Shown here one piece after another: positions 1 to 9,436 of a stretch of DNA of 64,000 nucleotides (the first letter of the stretch is position 1; each line of letters begins with the position of its first letter). Origin of the DNA: Burkholderia lata. GTDB taxonomy: Bacteria > Pseudomonadota > Gammaproteobacteria > Burkholderiales > Burkholderiaceae. The DNA is taken from contig NC_007511.1 in NCBI RefSeq assembly GCF_000012945.1, positions 3,286,001-3,350,000 on the forward strand, in the 5' to 3' direction. The position numbers and the translations under genes were made by a program. The notes below the pieces were generated by a model. The model was not told where the DNA came from and searched no databases. It saw nothing but the letters and a program-made list of their open reading frames with translations.

Positions 1-1778
1 AACTTCCAGCCGTTGTTCAGCACCGGGTTGAACACGTTCCGGTAGTTCTGGCTGCGTTGCAGATAGGGCCGGTAGTCGGCCGTGCTCTTGCCCGCCGCCT
101 TGCCGACCGCGGCCGTCGCCCAGTCGTCGAACGAGTAATCCTGCGTCGTCGACACCGACGCGTTGTCGCCCGCGTACACGTAACCGCTCTGGCGGTACTG
201 GTCGAAGCCGTGCGCGCTTGCGCTCTGCGTGGTCGTCAGCGCGGTCCAGATGTCGTCGATGCCCGCGCTCGTCAGGTGCTTCAGGTACGCATCCGCGATC
301 AGCGGGATCGACGGGTGGCCGGCCATCGTGAAGGTTTCCGTCTGCGCGAGCGGCCACACCGGCAATTCGCCCTTGCCGTTCTGCTTGAATTGCGTGAGCA
401 GCGACTTCACCCAGCCGTCGACGCGTTCGGGCTGCACCAGCGTCATCAGCGGCGACTCGGCGCGGAAGGTGTCCCACAGCGAGAACGTCGACGAATAGTC
501 GAATCCCGGATTCGCATGCTTGCTCGTGGTCGGCGGTGTCGTCGTGCCGTCGTTGGTCGAATCGGTGCCGACGTAGCTGCCGTCCGCGTTGTTGTAGACG
601 GTCGGCGCAAGCATCGTGCGGTACAGCGACGTGTAGAACATCGTGCGCTGGTCGGCGCTGCCGCCCTTGATCCGGATCCGGTCGAGCGCGGCGCTCCACA
701 CGCGTTCGGCCGCGCCGCGCACCTGATCGAACGACTTCGCGCCGACTTCCGCTGCGAGATTGGCCTGCGCATCCGCGATGCTCGACGGCGAGATGCCCAC
801 CTTCACCGTGACCGCGCCGCTGCTGTCGTTGCCGTCGGCGAACGTCAGGTAGGCCTTGAAGCCGTCGGCGCTGAACGCGACGTTCTTCGTATCGAACGGC
901 TTCGAGAAACGCGCGACGAAGTACGTCGGCTTGTTGTTCGCCCAGTTGTTCGTGATCTCCCAGCCGGCGATCGTCTGCGCGTCGATGACCTGGATCTTGC
1001 CGCTCGCGGTCGAGCCGCCGATCGGGTTGTCGATGCTGACGATCATGCTGCGCTTCTGCGCGGCCGCGCTCGGGAAATACGTGTAGCGATGCACGCCCGC
1101 ATGCGAGGTGGCCGTCATCTCCGCGAGGATCTTCGCGCCCTGCACGTTCCACGGCGTGTTGCCGCTGCCGACCGGCGCCATCTTCACGCGGTAGTAGCCG
1201 GGGCTCGCGGTTTCGTCGTCGTGGCTGAACGACGCGTTGTAGGTGATCGATGAATCGGCAGCGACTTTCGCCAGCGTCGCGGTGTCGACCGGCGCCAGCG
1301 TCGGCAGGAACCGCACTTCGCCGCCCGAGCCGATGCCGGTACCCGACAGGTGCGTATGCGTGAAGCCGGTGATGAGCGGATCGTCGTACTGGTAGCCCGA
1401 CGTGCGATCCCAGTTCCACGGCAACGTGTGTGCGCCGCCGGTCGTGTCCGGCCCGAGCTGCACCATCCCGAACGGCACAGTCGCGCCCGGGTACACGTGG
1501 CCGTGACCGCGCACGCCGCTGCTCCAGTCCGCGTTGATGTCGAGATTCGCGGTGCCGATCATCGGGTCGACGCTGTGCAGCACCGATCGCTTGGCCGCGC
1601 CACTGTTTTCGCCTTGATCGTTCTGATCGCCCTGGTCGTTCTGGTTGCCTTGATCGTTCTGATTGCCCTGCGCGTTCGACATCTGCGCGAGCACGCTCGC
1701 ATCCGTCGGCGACTGATCGCCCCCGCACCCCGACAGTACGGCAAGGCACCCGATACCCACCACATGACGTAGCTTCAT
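1..1778 (-). CDS. GH92 family alpha-1,2-mannosidase lipoprotein (3' end beyond window)
   Basis: An exported glycoside hydrolase that probably trims alpha-mannosides such as N-glycans at the outer membrane or periplasm. 592 codons are visible; the C-terminal catalytic half lies off the left edge. The N-terminus is a lipoprotein signal with lipobox LSGC (Cys18), followed by a Gln/Asn/Asp/Gly repeat linker at about residues 35-58. The GH92 N-terminal domain follows, with the DPMIGT and YPGATVPFGMVQLGPD type blocks and later the FSLWDTFRAESPLMTL block. The ATG is preceded by a GGGAGGGA ribosome site. It lies 67 bp downstream of a second GH92 gene on the same strand, so the two are probably co-transcribed. 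GH92 enzymes are calcium-dependent exo-mannosidases by family knowledge; linkage specificity cannot be read from sequence. Confidence 0.92.
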   Translation of the reverse strand, partial: MKLRHVVGIGCLAVLSGCGGDQSPTDASVLAQMSNAQGNQNDQGNQNDQGDQNDQGENSGAAKRSVLHSVDPMIGTANLDINADWSSGVRGHGHVYPGATVPFGMVQLGPDTTGGAHTLPWNWDRTSGYQYDDPLITGFTHTHLSGTGIGSGGEVRFLPTLAPVDTATLAKVAADSSITYNASFSHDDETASPGYYRVKMAPVGSGNTPWNVQGAKILAEMTATSHAGVHRYTYFPSAAAQKRSMIVSIDNPIGGSTASGKIQVIDAQTIAGWEITNNWANNKPTYFVARFSKPFDTKNVAFSADGFKAYLTFADGNDSSGAVTVKVGISPSSIADAQANLAAEVGAKSFDQVRGAAERVWSAALDRIRIKGGSADQRTMFYTSLYRTMLAPTVYNNADGSYVGTDSTNDGTTTPPTTSKHANPGFDYSSTFSLWDTFRAESPLMTLVQPERVDGWVKSLLTQFKQNGKGELPVWPLAQTETFTMAGHPSIPLIADAYLKHLTSAGIDDIWTALTTTQSASAHGFDQYRQSGYVYAGDNASVSTTQDYSFDDWATAAVGKAAGKSTADYRPYLQRSQNYRNVFNPVLNNGWK

Positions 1779-1845
1779 CCGTTCGTCCCTCCCTCTCTCT
1801 GCGTCGATCCTGTTGGCCAGAACCGCTCGTTGATCTCCACGACCG

Positions 1846-4317
1846 TTACGGCGCGCTCGCCGCCTGCGGGAACGACGGCATCGCCGATGCGTCGGTGCCC
1901 CAGGTCGTGGCGCTCGCATCGGCCGTCATCGAATACGACAGCTTCCCGCCCTTCGCGATCTGCTCGAACGGCAGCCACGCGGTCGAGTAAGGCGCACCGT
2001 TCAGCTTCAGCGACTTCACATAGAACGACGCGCTATCGCTGGAGCCCGCTCCCGGCGCGACGATGTGCAGCAGGCGGTAGCTGCCGTCCTTCTGCCCGAC
2101 GCGCACCGTGATCTTCTCGAACTGCGGGCTCGACACGGCGACGCCGCTCACGCCCGGCACGACCGGGTAGAGACCGAGCGCGGCCCACACGTACCAGCCC
2201 GAGATCGCGCCGAGATCGTCGTTGCCCGGCAGCCCGGCCGCACCGGTGCCGAACTCGTTCGCGAGCGACGCGTGCAGCACGCGCTGCGTATGCGACGGCG
2301 CACCGGCCCACGCGTAGACCCACGGCACGGCCATCGTCACTTCGTTGCCGACGTAGAAATACGGCTGCACGGTGCCGATGTTCAGGTGCGTGAAGAACGT
2401 GTCGAGCCGCTTGACGACCGGTGCGGCACCGCCAGCCCGCGCGACCACGCCGGCGAGATCGTGCGGCACGTACCACGTGTACTGCTCGGAATTGCCTTCC
2501 ATGAAGCCCGTGCCGTCGGTGACCCACGCGCCGGCCGACGTCTTCGGCTGGATCGCACCCTGATCGACCAGGTTTTGCCAGTTGCCGCTCGACTTCAGCA
2601 GCGTGCCGGCCGTCGCCGTATCGCCAAGCGCCGTCGCGAAGCGCGACACCGCGAAATCGCGCACCGCATATTCGAGCGTGTTCGATGCGGTCTGGTTGTC
2701 GCCCGAGCCCGACGACGGCACGTAGCCGAGCCGGTCGTAGTCCGCGCGGCTGCCCATCACCGGCGTACCGGCGCACGCGGCGCCCGGCGCGGTGCTGCTC
2801 TTCATGATCGACAGCGCGGCCTGCGTGTCGAAGTTCGTCGCGCCGAACGCATGCGCGTTCGCGACGATGATCGAACCCGCGTCGCCCGGCATCACGGCCG
2901 TCTCGGTATTGAAGTACGCCCAGCGCGGGAACGCGCCGCACGCCTTCGCATCGAGCACGAGCGACTGCACGATGTCGCTGGTCCGCACCGGGTCAAGCAG
3001 CGCCTGCAACTGGATGAACGAGCGGTCGATGTCCCAGCCGGAGAAGTTCGCGTACATCGTGCGGCCTTTCTCCACCTGACGCGTCGGTGCGGTCGACGCA
3101 CTGTTCGACGCGTAGAAATCCGGATACTGGCCGTTCACGTCGTTGAACACGTTCGGGTGCAGCGACGCGTGATACAGCGCGGTGTAGAACTTCGTCTTGT
3201 CGGCGTCGCTGCCGCCCGTGACCTGGATCGCGTTCAGGCGCGCATTCCAAGCGGCGCTTGCCGCGCTGCGCACTTTGTCGAAGCGCCAGTTCCGGCTGCC
3301 TTGCGCATCCGTTTCCGGATTCTCCGCGCGCAGGTTCGCCTTCGCGTTCGCTTCGCTGACGAACGAGACGCCGAGCTTCATCATCACGTCGGGATGCTTG
3401 CGGTCGACATTGAAGGTGACGGTCACGGGGCTGTTGTTCGACAGCGCCGGCTTCGCCGCGAACGGCTGGCTGAATTCCGCGTAGTAGTAGACAGGCACCG
3501 CATGTCCGGCCCAGCAGAATCCGCCGCCCGCGATCGTGCCCGACAGCGCGCGGTCGCCGACCTGGCTGATCGTGTCGCGCGTCGTGCCTTGCGCGCGATT
3601 GTTCAGCACTGTCGGATCGATCGCGATCGTCGCTTGCTGGCCCTGCGCGAGCGCTGGATACGTGAAGCGCGCGAAGCCGGTGCGCACCGTCGTCGTCAGC
3701 TCGGCCTTGATGCGGTTGCCGAGCGTGACGCCGTAGTAGCCGGCCTGCGCGGTTTCGTTCGCGTGAGTGAAGCTGGCCGGCGTGCCGGCGTCGCCGGGCG
3801 CGAGTTGCGGCATCACGTTCAGGTAGCCGCCGTTGGCCCAGCAGCCGGTGCCGCTCAGATGCAGGATGCTGAACGCATTGATCGACGTATCGCCGTACCA
3901 GTAGCCACCGGAAAAGCCGGAGCCGTCGCCCTTGCTGCTGTCGTATTGGGCAGTCGGCGTCATCGGGCTCCATTGCATCATCCCGAACGGGACGGTGGGC
4001 CCGGGGAACGTGCCGCCGCCGAGGCCCGAGCCAACCGGGTCGGCCGGCTGGTCGGTTGCGTAGTCGGTGCCGATCAGCGGATTGACGTACTGCGCGACGC
4101 GGAGGTCGGCGTTTTTCTCCGACGCTTCGTTGCCGTTGCTGTTGTCGTTTTCGTTGCTGTTGTCGTTGCCGCCGTTGCCGTTTTCATTGCCTTGCGATTG
4201 CGCGGCAGCCGACATGTTTGCAGCCGCCACCGACGGCGAATCGCCATCGCCGCCGCAAGAAGCCAACGCAACACACAGCGCCAACAGCGCCGTTCCCCAC
4301 CCCCAGTTCCTCGACAT
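1846..4317 (-). CDS. GH92 family alpha-mannosidase lipoprotein
   Basis: An 823-residue exported GH92 glycosidase, complete. The start chosen is the Met of MSRNWGWG, which gives a proper lipoprotein signal (LASC lipobox around residue 19); the longer open frame upstream would bury the signal. A low-complexity Asn/Gly/Glu linker (about residues 40-65) precedes the N-terminal GH92 block with FPGPTVPFGMMQWSP. The C-terminal (alpha/alpha)6 barrel carries EGNSEQYTWYVPHD and, near residue 700, GNDDLGAISGWYVW, blocks that in this family hold the acid and base residues. Two tandem GH92 lipoproteins suggest use of host or fungal mannosides, possibly with different linkage preferences; that is inference. 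Confidence 0.94.
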   Translation of the reverse strand: MSRNWGWGTALLALCVALASCGGDGDSPSVAAANMSAAAQSQGNENGNGGNDNSNENDNSNGNEASEKNADLRVAQYVNPLIGTDYATDQPADPVGSGLGGGTFPGPTVPFGMMQWSPMTPTAQYDSSKGDGSGFSGGYWYGDTSINAFSILHLSGTGCWANGGYLNVMPQLAPGDAGTPASFTHANETAQAGYYGVTLGNRIKAELTTTVRTGFARFTYPALAQGQQATIAIDPTVLNNRAQGTTRDTISQVGDRALSGTIAGGGFCWAGHAVPVYYYAEFSQPFAAKPALSNNSPVTVTFNVDRKHPDVMMKLGVSFVSEANAKANLRAENPETDAQGSRNWRFDKVRSAASAAWNARLNAIQVTGGSDADKTKFYTALYHASLHPNVFNDVNGQYPDFYASNSASTAPTRQVEKGRTMYANFSGWDIDRSFIQLQALLDPVRTSDIVQSLVLDAKACGAFPRWAYFNTETAVMPGDAGSIIVANAHAFGATNFDTQAALSIMKSSTAPGAACAGTPVMGSRADYDRLGYVPSSGSGDNQTASNTLEYAVRDFAVSRFATALGDTATAGTLLKSSGNWQNLVDQGAIQPKTSAGAWVTDGTGFMEGNSEQYTWYVPHDLAGVVARAGGAAPVVKRLDTFFTHLNIGTVQPYFYVGNEVTMAVPWVYAWAGAPSHTQRVLHASLANEFGTGAAGLPGNDDLGAISGWYVWAALGLYPVVPGVSGVAVSSPQFEKITVRVGQKDGSYRLLHIVAPGAGSSDSASFYVKSLKLNGAPYSTAWLPFEQIAKGGKLSYSMTADASATTWGTDASAMPSFPQAASAP

Positions 4318-4337
4318 CGCCTGTCTCCGTATCGTTC

Positions 4338-4383
4338 TTGAATCAGGATGTTGATTCGAACTACTGAGCTTTGAATCAGGATG
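4338..4383. repeat. Direct repeat TTGAATCAGGATG x2 upstream of GH92 operon
   Basis: The 13-mer TTGAATCAGGATG occurs at 4338-4350 and again at 4371-4383, start to start 33 bp, about three helical turns. The first copy also forms an inverted pair GAATCA-N6-TGATTC (4340-4357). Both sit just upstream of the GH92 start at 4317 on the minus strand and are plausible activator or repressor sites. The rest of 4384-4644 is non-coding sequence, AT-rich around 4540-4625, with no gene I can support. Confidence 0.45.
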
Positions 4384-4644
4384 CTTTTGATGAATTCCGC
4401 TTGCCCGGCCGATCGGTCGAAAATCCCGGGTGCGTGTCGTTATTTCCGAATTCGCACACCTGGAAAACAATGCGCCGGCATGTCGAAATGCCGGCGCCCA
4501 GGAACGGACAATGGGCACAAGCGTGCCCAAATAAACGTGTTTTCTCTACCCCGTGTTTTTACGAATTTTTATTTTGTTTATCTAAACGAGCGGCAATTGA
4601 TTCAGTTTTTATGCGGAATGGGGGTTTGAATGCACGATTGGCGA

Positions 4645-5112
4645 TCAAGGCTGCTTCGGCAGATCGACATAGTCTTCGAGTTCGCCCGCGATATAAAGCC
4701 GCTTGCCGACTCGCGGGTATTCGCAGACATCGTGTTCGAGCCGTTGCCCGCCGACGAGCAACTCCAGCGGCGTATCGCCGGTGTTCTGCACCGTATGCGC
4801 TTCACCGCCGCGCGGAAAGCCCAGAAAATCGCCGGGCCCGATTGCCTCGGTGCGCTCGCCGATCGTGACCGCGCCCGTACCGGACAGCACGTACACGAAC
4901 TCTTCTTCGTACAGGTGACGGTGATACTCGGCCGATTCGTGACCGGGCATCAGCGTGAGCAGGTGAATACCGAATTGCGTCAGGCCGGTCAGGTCGCTGA
5001 GTTGTCGTTTGAGACGAACGGCATTGGGATTCAGCGAATGCACCGCACGCGCCGGTTCCATCTTCGCGATATCGGCGGCCTTCAGCAGTTCCCGGGGAAA
5101 GGGAGTCGACAT
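4645..5112 (-). CDS. Cupin domain protein
   Basis: A 155-residue single-domain cupin. Motif 1 is clear at residues 57-80 (PGHESAEYHRH with His64, His66 and a downstream Glu), and motif 2 at about 94-110 (PRGGEAH...N). These residues usually bind a divalent metal. The start region (residues 1-45) and the acidic tail after motif 2 match no specific enzyme I recognise, so substrate and role are open: sugar isomerase, dioxygenase and binding protein are all possible. It is transcribed toward the GH92 operon with about 330 bp between, so co-transcription is uncertain. Confidence 0.85.
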   Translation of the reverse strand: MSTPFPRELLKAADIAKMEPARAVHSLNPNAVRLKRQLSDLTGLTQFGIHLLTLMPGHESAEYHRHLYEEEFVYVLSGTGAVTIGERTEAIGPGDFLGFPRGGEAHTVQNTGDTPLELLVGGQRLEHDVCEYPRVGKRLYIAGELEDYVDLPKQP

Positions 5113-5231
5113 GGGGATCTCACAAGCGTGAATGGTTCGGTTGAACGCTGCGCCCGCGTGGCGCGCTCAGCGGCCATTGTCCGACATTTTCACGCTTGCA
5201 GAGATGTCGCGAACCGCGCCATCGCGCGTGG

Positions 5232-6455
5232 CTAGCGCGCGCAATCGGCCAGCAGGTTCGCCAGTACCGACGCGCCTTGCGCGAGGTGCACCGGATCGGC
5301 ATCTTCCGCTTCGTTGTGGCTCAAGCCGGCCTTGCACGGCACGAACACCATCGCGGAAGGCGCGACGTACGACAGGTTCACCGCGTCGTGTCCCGCGCCG
5401 CTGCACATCTCCTTGTACGGATAGCCGGCGGCAGCCGTTGCCTGCCGCACGCGCTCGACGCATTCCGCATCGAACACCACCGGCTCGTATTCGGCGATCG
5501 TCTGCACCTGCACGCTGGTGCCGCGCAGCGCGGTGCGCTCAACGCAGATCGCTTCGATGTCGGCGACCAGTTGCTGCAACGCCGGCCGCGACGGGTGGCG
5601 CACGTCGACGCTGAAGCGAACCTTGCCCGGAATCGTGCTCGGTGAGTTCGGCTGGCACGCGACATGGCCGACCGTCACGCGCGCATCGTCGTCGAACGCG
5701 TGGCCGTGCTCGACGATCGCCGCGATCATCGCGGCCGCCACGCCCATCGCGTCGCGGCGCACGCTCATCGGCGTCGTGCCCGCATGCGACTCGAAGCCGG
5801 TCACCGTGACGTCGAGTTCGTAGATACCCTGCACGCCCGTCACGACGCCGATCGGCAAACCGGCCTGCTCCAGCACCGGCCCTTGCTCGATATGCGCTTC
5901 GAAATACGCTTTCGGCATCTGCCGCTCGCGCGCGGGACCGGCGAAGCCCGTGCGTTCGAGTTCGTCGCGCAGCAGCGCGCCTGTCTGCATGCACGGGCGA
6001 TCCAGTGCGTAGTCGAGATCCAGCGCGCCGGCATAGACGGCCGAGCCCATCATGCCGGGCGTGAAGCGCGAACCCTCTTCATTGGTCCACGCGACGACGT
6101 CGATCGGATGCCGCGTCGCGATGCCGTGCTCGTTCAGCGTACGAATCGCTTCGAGGCCCGCGAGCACGCCATAGACGCCGTCGAAACGCCCGCCGAGCGG
6201 CTGCGTGTCGAGATGGCTGCCGCACGTCACGGCCGGCAAGCCGGGTTCCGTGCCCGGCCGGCGCGCGAACACGTTGCCGATCGGATCGATGCGGATCTTG
6301 CAACCGGCTGCTTCGCACCACGCGATGAAGCGGCGCCGGCCGAGCGCTTCGTCGTCGCTCAGTGCGAGCCGGCAACTGCCGCCGTGCGCGGTCGCGCCGA
6401 TCGTCGCCATCTCCATCAGCGAATCCCACAGCCGTTGCTGGTTAACGAGAATCAT
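5232..6455 (-). CDS. M20-family amidohydrolase (N-carbamoyl-L-amino acid hydrolase / allantoate amidohydrolase type)
   Basis: A 407-residue cytoplasmic zinc hydrolase of the hydantoinase/carbamoylase branch of peptidase family M20. Metal-site landmarks: CGSHLDTQPLGGRFDG (His81, Asp92), TNEEGSRF (Glu127/Glu128) and FEAHIEQG (His near 190). The MILVNQQRLW start is chosen because the extension to 6584 has no homology-like features and would run into the divergent promoter. The substrate is probably an N-carbamoyl amino acid, ureidoglycolate or allantoate; sequence alone does not separate these. A LysR gene diverges from it 144 bp away and is the likely regulator. Confidence 0.9.
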   Translation of the reverse strand: MILVNQQRLWDSLMEMATIGATAHGGSCRLALSDDEALGRRRFIAWCEAAGCKIRIDPIGNVFARRPGTEPGLPAVTCGSHLDTQPLGGRFDGVYGVLAGLEAIRTLNEHGIATRHPIDVVAWTNEEGSRFTPGMMGSAVYAGALDLDYALDRPCMQTGALLRDELERTGFAGPARERQMPKAYFEAHIEQGPVLEQAGLPIGVVTGVQGIYELDVTVTGFESHAGTTPMSVRRDAMGVAAAMIAAIVEHGHAFDDDARVTVGHVACQPNSPSTIPGKVRFSVDVRHPSRPALQQLVADIEAICVERTALRGTSVQVQTIAEYEPVVFDAECVERVRQATAAAGYPYKEMCSGAGHDAVNLSYVAPSAMVFVPCKAGLSHNEAEDADPVHLAQGASVLANLLADCAR

Positions 6456-6500
6456 CGTGACCGCTCCTGAAAAGCACCGAGCATATACACTCGACCCAAT

Positions 6501-6542
6501 AAGAAAAATCCAAGATTTCGTTGTGGACGATAACTTTTTCTT
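6501..6542. promoter_or_regulatory. Inverted repeat in M20 hydrolase / LysR divergent promoter
   Basis: AAGAAAAA (6501-6508) is repeated inverted as TTTTTCTT (6535-6542), 26 bp apart, in the 144-bp gap between two divergent genes. The spacer holds AT-rich T-N11-A-like stretches typical of LysR binding. A LysR operator is inferred from position and symmetry. Confidence 0.4.
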
Positions 6543-6599
6543 GTCACCCGGCGTTCCGCCCGGAACCCCGCGCATGCTTCGCATTCGGACCGATCATTC

Positions 6600-7529
6600 A
6601 TGAAGCTCAAGCAGCTCGATGCGTTTCTCGCGGTCGCCGAGCATCGCACTATCCGCGGCGCGGCACGCGCGCTCGGCGTCACGCAACCGGCGATCAGCAG
6701 CATCGTGCGCGAGCTCGAACAGGAACTCGGCGTACCGCTCGTCGTGCGCAGCGTGAAGGGGATTGCGCTGACCGACTATGGCAGCGCGTTTGCGATTCGC
6801 GCGCGGCTGATCGTCGAGGAGATCCAGCGCACGCGCGACGAAATCGAGCAGTTGCGGCTGGGCACGACCGGCTCGGTATCGATCGCGGTCAGCCCAACGG
6901 TCGCGCTGACGCTCCTGCCGCGCGCGTTCGCCGCGTTCTCTCGCGACCTGCCCGGCGCAACGCTGAACGTCGACGATGCGCTGACCGCGACGGATCTCGC
7001 GCGGCTGCGCGACGGCTCGCTCGACTTCATCGTCACGCATCAGTTGTCGAACGCGATGCCGGACCCCGACGAATTCGCGAGCATTCCGTTGTTCCGGACG
7101 GCGTTCGCGGTCGTCGCGCGAAACCGGCATCGGCTCGCGCGCGCCCGCTCGCTGCGCGAGCTCGTCGATGCGCAATGGTGCGTGCCGCGCTACGGCGACG
7201 GGGGAGACGATCTGGTGCGCTCGATCTTCATGCCGTTCGGCATCGATGTGCCGAAGCGGGTGGTCCATTGCCCGTCGTTTGCCGCGACGCTCGGGCTCGT
7301 GTCGCAAACGGACGCGCTCGGTGTGTTCGCGCGGCCGCTCGCCGACGTCGAACGCAAGTCACGCGGCATCGTCGTGCTGGATCTCGCCGAGCCGATGCCC
7401 GCGTTGACGGTCGCGATCGTGATGCGGCGGCATGCGTTGCTGACGCCGGCCGCGCTGCATTTCATCGAGTGCCTGAAGGTTGCGGCCGAGGCGGTTGCGG
7501 GGAACGCGTTTCCCGACTCGGTGGGCTGA
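6600..7529 (+). CDS. LysR-family transcriptional regulator
   Basis: A 309-residue LysR regulator. The winged HTH occupies residues 1-60 (LKQLDAFLAVAEHRTI, RAARALGVTQPAISSIVREL), followed by a linker helix and a periplasmic-binding-like effector domain (about 90-295). It diverges from the M20 amidohydrolase, so it probably controls that gene in response to a nitrogenous ligand; ligand unknown. Confidence 0.93.
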   Translation: MKLKQLDAFLAVAEHRTIRGAARALGVTQPAISSIVRELEQELGVPLVVRSVKGIALTDYGSAFAIRARLIVEEIQRTRDEIEQLRLGTTGSVSIAVSPTVALTLLPRAFAAFSRDLPGATLNVDDALTATDLARLRDGSLDFIVTHQLSNAMPDPDEFASIPLFRTAFAVVARNRHRLARARSLRELVDAQWCVPRYGDGGDDLVRSIFMPFGIDVPKRVVHCPSFAATLGLVSQTDALGVFARPLADVERKSRGIVVLDLAEPMPALTVAIVMRRHALLTPAALHFIECLKVAAEAVAGNAFPDSVG

Positions 7530-7586
7530 CGATTCGGGGTATGCGGTGCGCGTGATTGTGTGAACCTCCGCGCGCGCTGCCGCCAC

Positions 7587-8939
7587 TCAACGCACGTGCA
7601 CGCCGCGCAGTTTCGTCAGCAAGGCCACGAGACGATCGATGTGCGCGTCTTCGGTGCGCCACGACGACACGCTGATCCGGAACGCCGGCCGCCCTTGCCA
7701 CACCGTCGCGCCGAACCACACGTCGCCCGACGCCTGCGCGGCCGCGAGGATCGCCGCCGTTTCATCGTCGGTGCCGGCGCGCACGAGCACCTGGTTCAGC
7801 ACGACGCGGTTCAGCACGTCGTAGCCGGCGGCACGCAGCCCGTCCGCGACTCGCGCCGCCTGCGCGCAATGCTGCTCGACCATCGTGGCGACGCCGGCGC
7901 GGCCGAGCGAACGCAGCGCGGCCCACACGGGGATGCCGCGCGCGCGCCGCGAGAACTCGAGGTTCAGGTTCTTCTGCGCGTCCTGTGCGCCGCTCAGGTA
8001 GACGGCATCGCTGTTCATCGCGGTCGCGAGCGCGGCCGCGTCGCGGCAGATCACCATCGCGCCGTCGTACGGCGTGTTGAGCCACTTGTGGCCGTCGGTC
8101 GTCCAGCTGTCTGCGCCGTCGATGCCGTCCGTCAGCACGCGCTTCGACGACGCGCGGGCCCACAGGCCGAACGCGCCGTCGACGTGCACCCACGCACCGG
8201 CCGCCTTCGCGGGCGGAATCAGCGCCGCGAACGGATCGAACTCGCCGGTGTTCACTTCGCCCGCCTGCACGCAAAGGATCGTCATGTCGTCGAGCGGCGG
8301 CAATTGCGCCGGGTCGATGCGGCCGTGCGTGTCGACCGGCGCGATGATGAGGCGCTTCATCCCGAAACCGAGCACGCGCAGCGCCTTCTTCACCGTGATG
8401 TGCGCAAGCTCGGAGATCACGACCTTCACTTCAGGTGCGCCGATCAGGCCGTCCGCGTCGACGTCCCAGCCCTTGCGGGCGAGCAGCGCGCGCCGCGCGG
8501 CCACCAGCGCGACGAGCGTGCAGGCCGTCGCGCTCGTGCCGAAACCGACCGCGCTGCCTTCAGGCAACCCGAGCACGTCGACGACCCAGCGCGCGGCCTG
8601 GCGCTCGATCGTCGCGGCCACCGGTGAATTCGCATACGACGACGCGCACTGGTCCCACGCGAGCATCAGCCGCTCGGCCGCCGCCGCCGCCGGCAACGCG
8701 GCGCCGATCACGAAGCCGAAGTAGTTCGGTCCGTTCGACGCGACGGTCGCGGGCGTGCCGTGCTCGTCGAGCAGGCGCAGCACGTCGTCGGCCGGGCGGC
8801 CCGTGTCGGGCAGCGGCTCGTCGAACGCCGCAAGGCCGGCCAGTGCGGCCGCGTCGGGAAACGCACGCCGCTCGTTCGTCGCGGCCAGATACGCGTGCGC
8901 GCGCCGGTCGGCGTCGGCCAGCAATGCAAGTTCGTCCAT
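7587..8939 (-). CDS. PLP-dependent group II decarboxylase
   Basis: A 450-residue pyridoxal-phosphate enzyme of the aromatic-L-amino-acid/glutamate/diaminobutyrate decarboxylase superfamily. PLP-site residues: His180 in SELAHITVKKA (ring stacking), Asp254 in HVDGAFG (pyridine nitrogen) and the Schiff-base Lys285 in TDGHKWLNTPYD. The N-terminal segment up to about residue 60 is short. The substrate could be an aromatic amino acid, aspartate or a related amino acid. An ArsR-like repressor gene lies 20 bp upstream in the same direction, so the pair forms a small operon probably sensed by that repressor. Confidence 0.9.
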   Translation of the reverse strand: MDELALLADADRRAHAYLAATNERRAFPDAAALAGLAAFDEPLPDTGRPADDVLRLLDEHGTPATVASNGPNYFGFVIGAALPAAAAAERLMLAWDQCASSYANSPVAATIERQAARWVVDVLGLPEGSAVGFGTSATACTLVALVAARRALLARKGWDVDADGLIGAPEVKVVISELAHITVKKALRVLGFGMKRLIIAPVDTHGRIDPAQLPPLDDMTILCVQAGEVNTGEFDPFAALIPPAKAAGAWVHVDGAFGLWARASSKRVLTDGIDGADSWTTDGHKWLNTPYDGAMVICRDAAALATAMNSDAVYLSGAQDAQKNLNLEFSRRARGIPVWAALRSLGRAGVATMVEQHCAQAARVADGLRAAGYDVLNRVVLNQVLVRAGTDDETAAILAAAQASGDVWFGATVWQGRPAFRISVSSWRTEDAHIDRLVALLTKLRGVHVR

Positions 8940-8959
8940 GTCGGTTGCCTCAGTGGGAG

Positions 8960-9259
8960 TCAGAGTTGCAAAAGATCGCGGCCGAGCTGCTCAAGCGCGC
9001 CATCGATCCGCTTGTAGTACGTGAACTTGCCGGCGCGGGTCGCCTGCACGAGCCCGGCATCCGCGAGGATGCGCATGTGGCGCGTGGTCGTGGCCGGCGC
9101 GATGCCGAGCTTCTCGGTGATGTACGTGCAGCACACGCCGAGTTCGTCGAAATCGCCGTGCGGCTGCGGCGGGAAATGCTTGCGCGGCTGCTTGAGCCAG
9201 CGCATCACGGCCAGGCGGCTTTCGTTGGCCAGTGCGCTGATGCGGGTGACGTCGTCCAT
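8960..9259 (-). CDS. ArsR-family HTH regulator (FPPQ type)
   Basis: A 99-residue winged-helix repressor. The HTH lies at about residues 47-70 (ITEKLGIAPATTTRHMRIL) with a beta-hairpin wing ending YYKRIDG. It has the segment KHFPPQPHGDFDELGVCC; Cys43-Cys44 are adjacent but there is no classical ArsR CVC metal box. It is the first gene of a two-gene operon with the PLP decarboxylase (20 bp gap). It shares the FPPQ...GVC layout with a second repressor at 11621-11923, so they are paralogues. Confidence 0.88.
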   Translation of the reverse strand: MDDVTRISALANESRLAVMRWLKQPRKHFPPQPHGDFDELGVCCTYITEKLGIAPATTTRHMRILADAGLVQATRAGKFTYYKRIDGALEQLGRDLLQL

Positions 9260-9436
9260 GGGAATGCGGAGTTCGATTAACGTTTCGAATATTAGCTAAA
9301 TGACGAAATGTGTGCAATCGATCGAGCGCCGGTTTCAGCCTGCGACTGTCGTACTCGCAATCGTCACGCCTGCCTTCGATGCGATCACGTCCGGACAGAC
9401 GCTGCAACGCTCGACGGACCGACTGAACCCTGCCCG

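Noticed and set aside
2065..4341. 758-codon plus-strand open frame opposite the second GH92 gene
   Set aside because: Arg/His-rich shadow of a GC-rich gene with no domain; the minus strand encodes a clear GH92 protein.
4318..4530. N-terminal extension of the second GH92 protein
   Set aside because: It would place 71 residues before a perfect lipoprotein signal.
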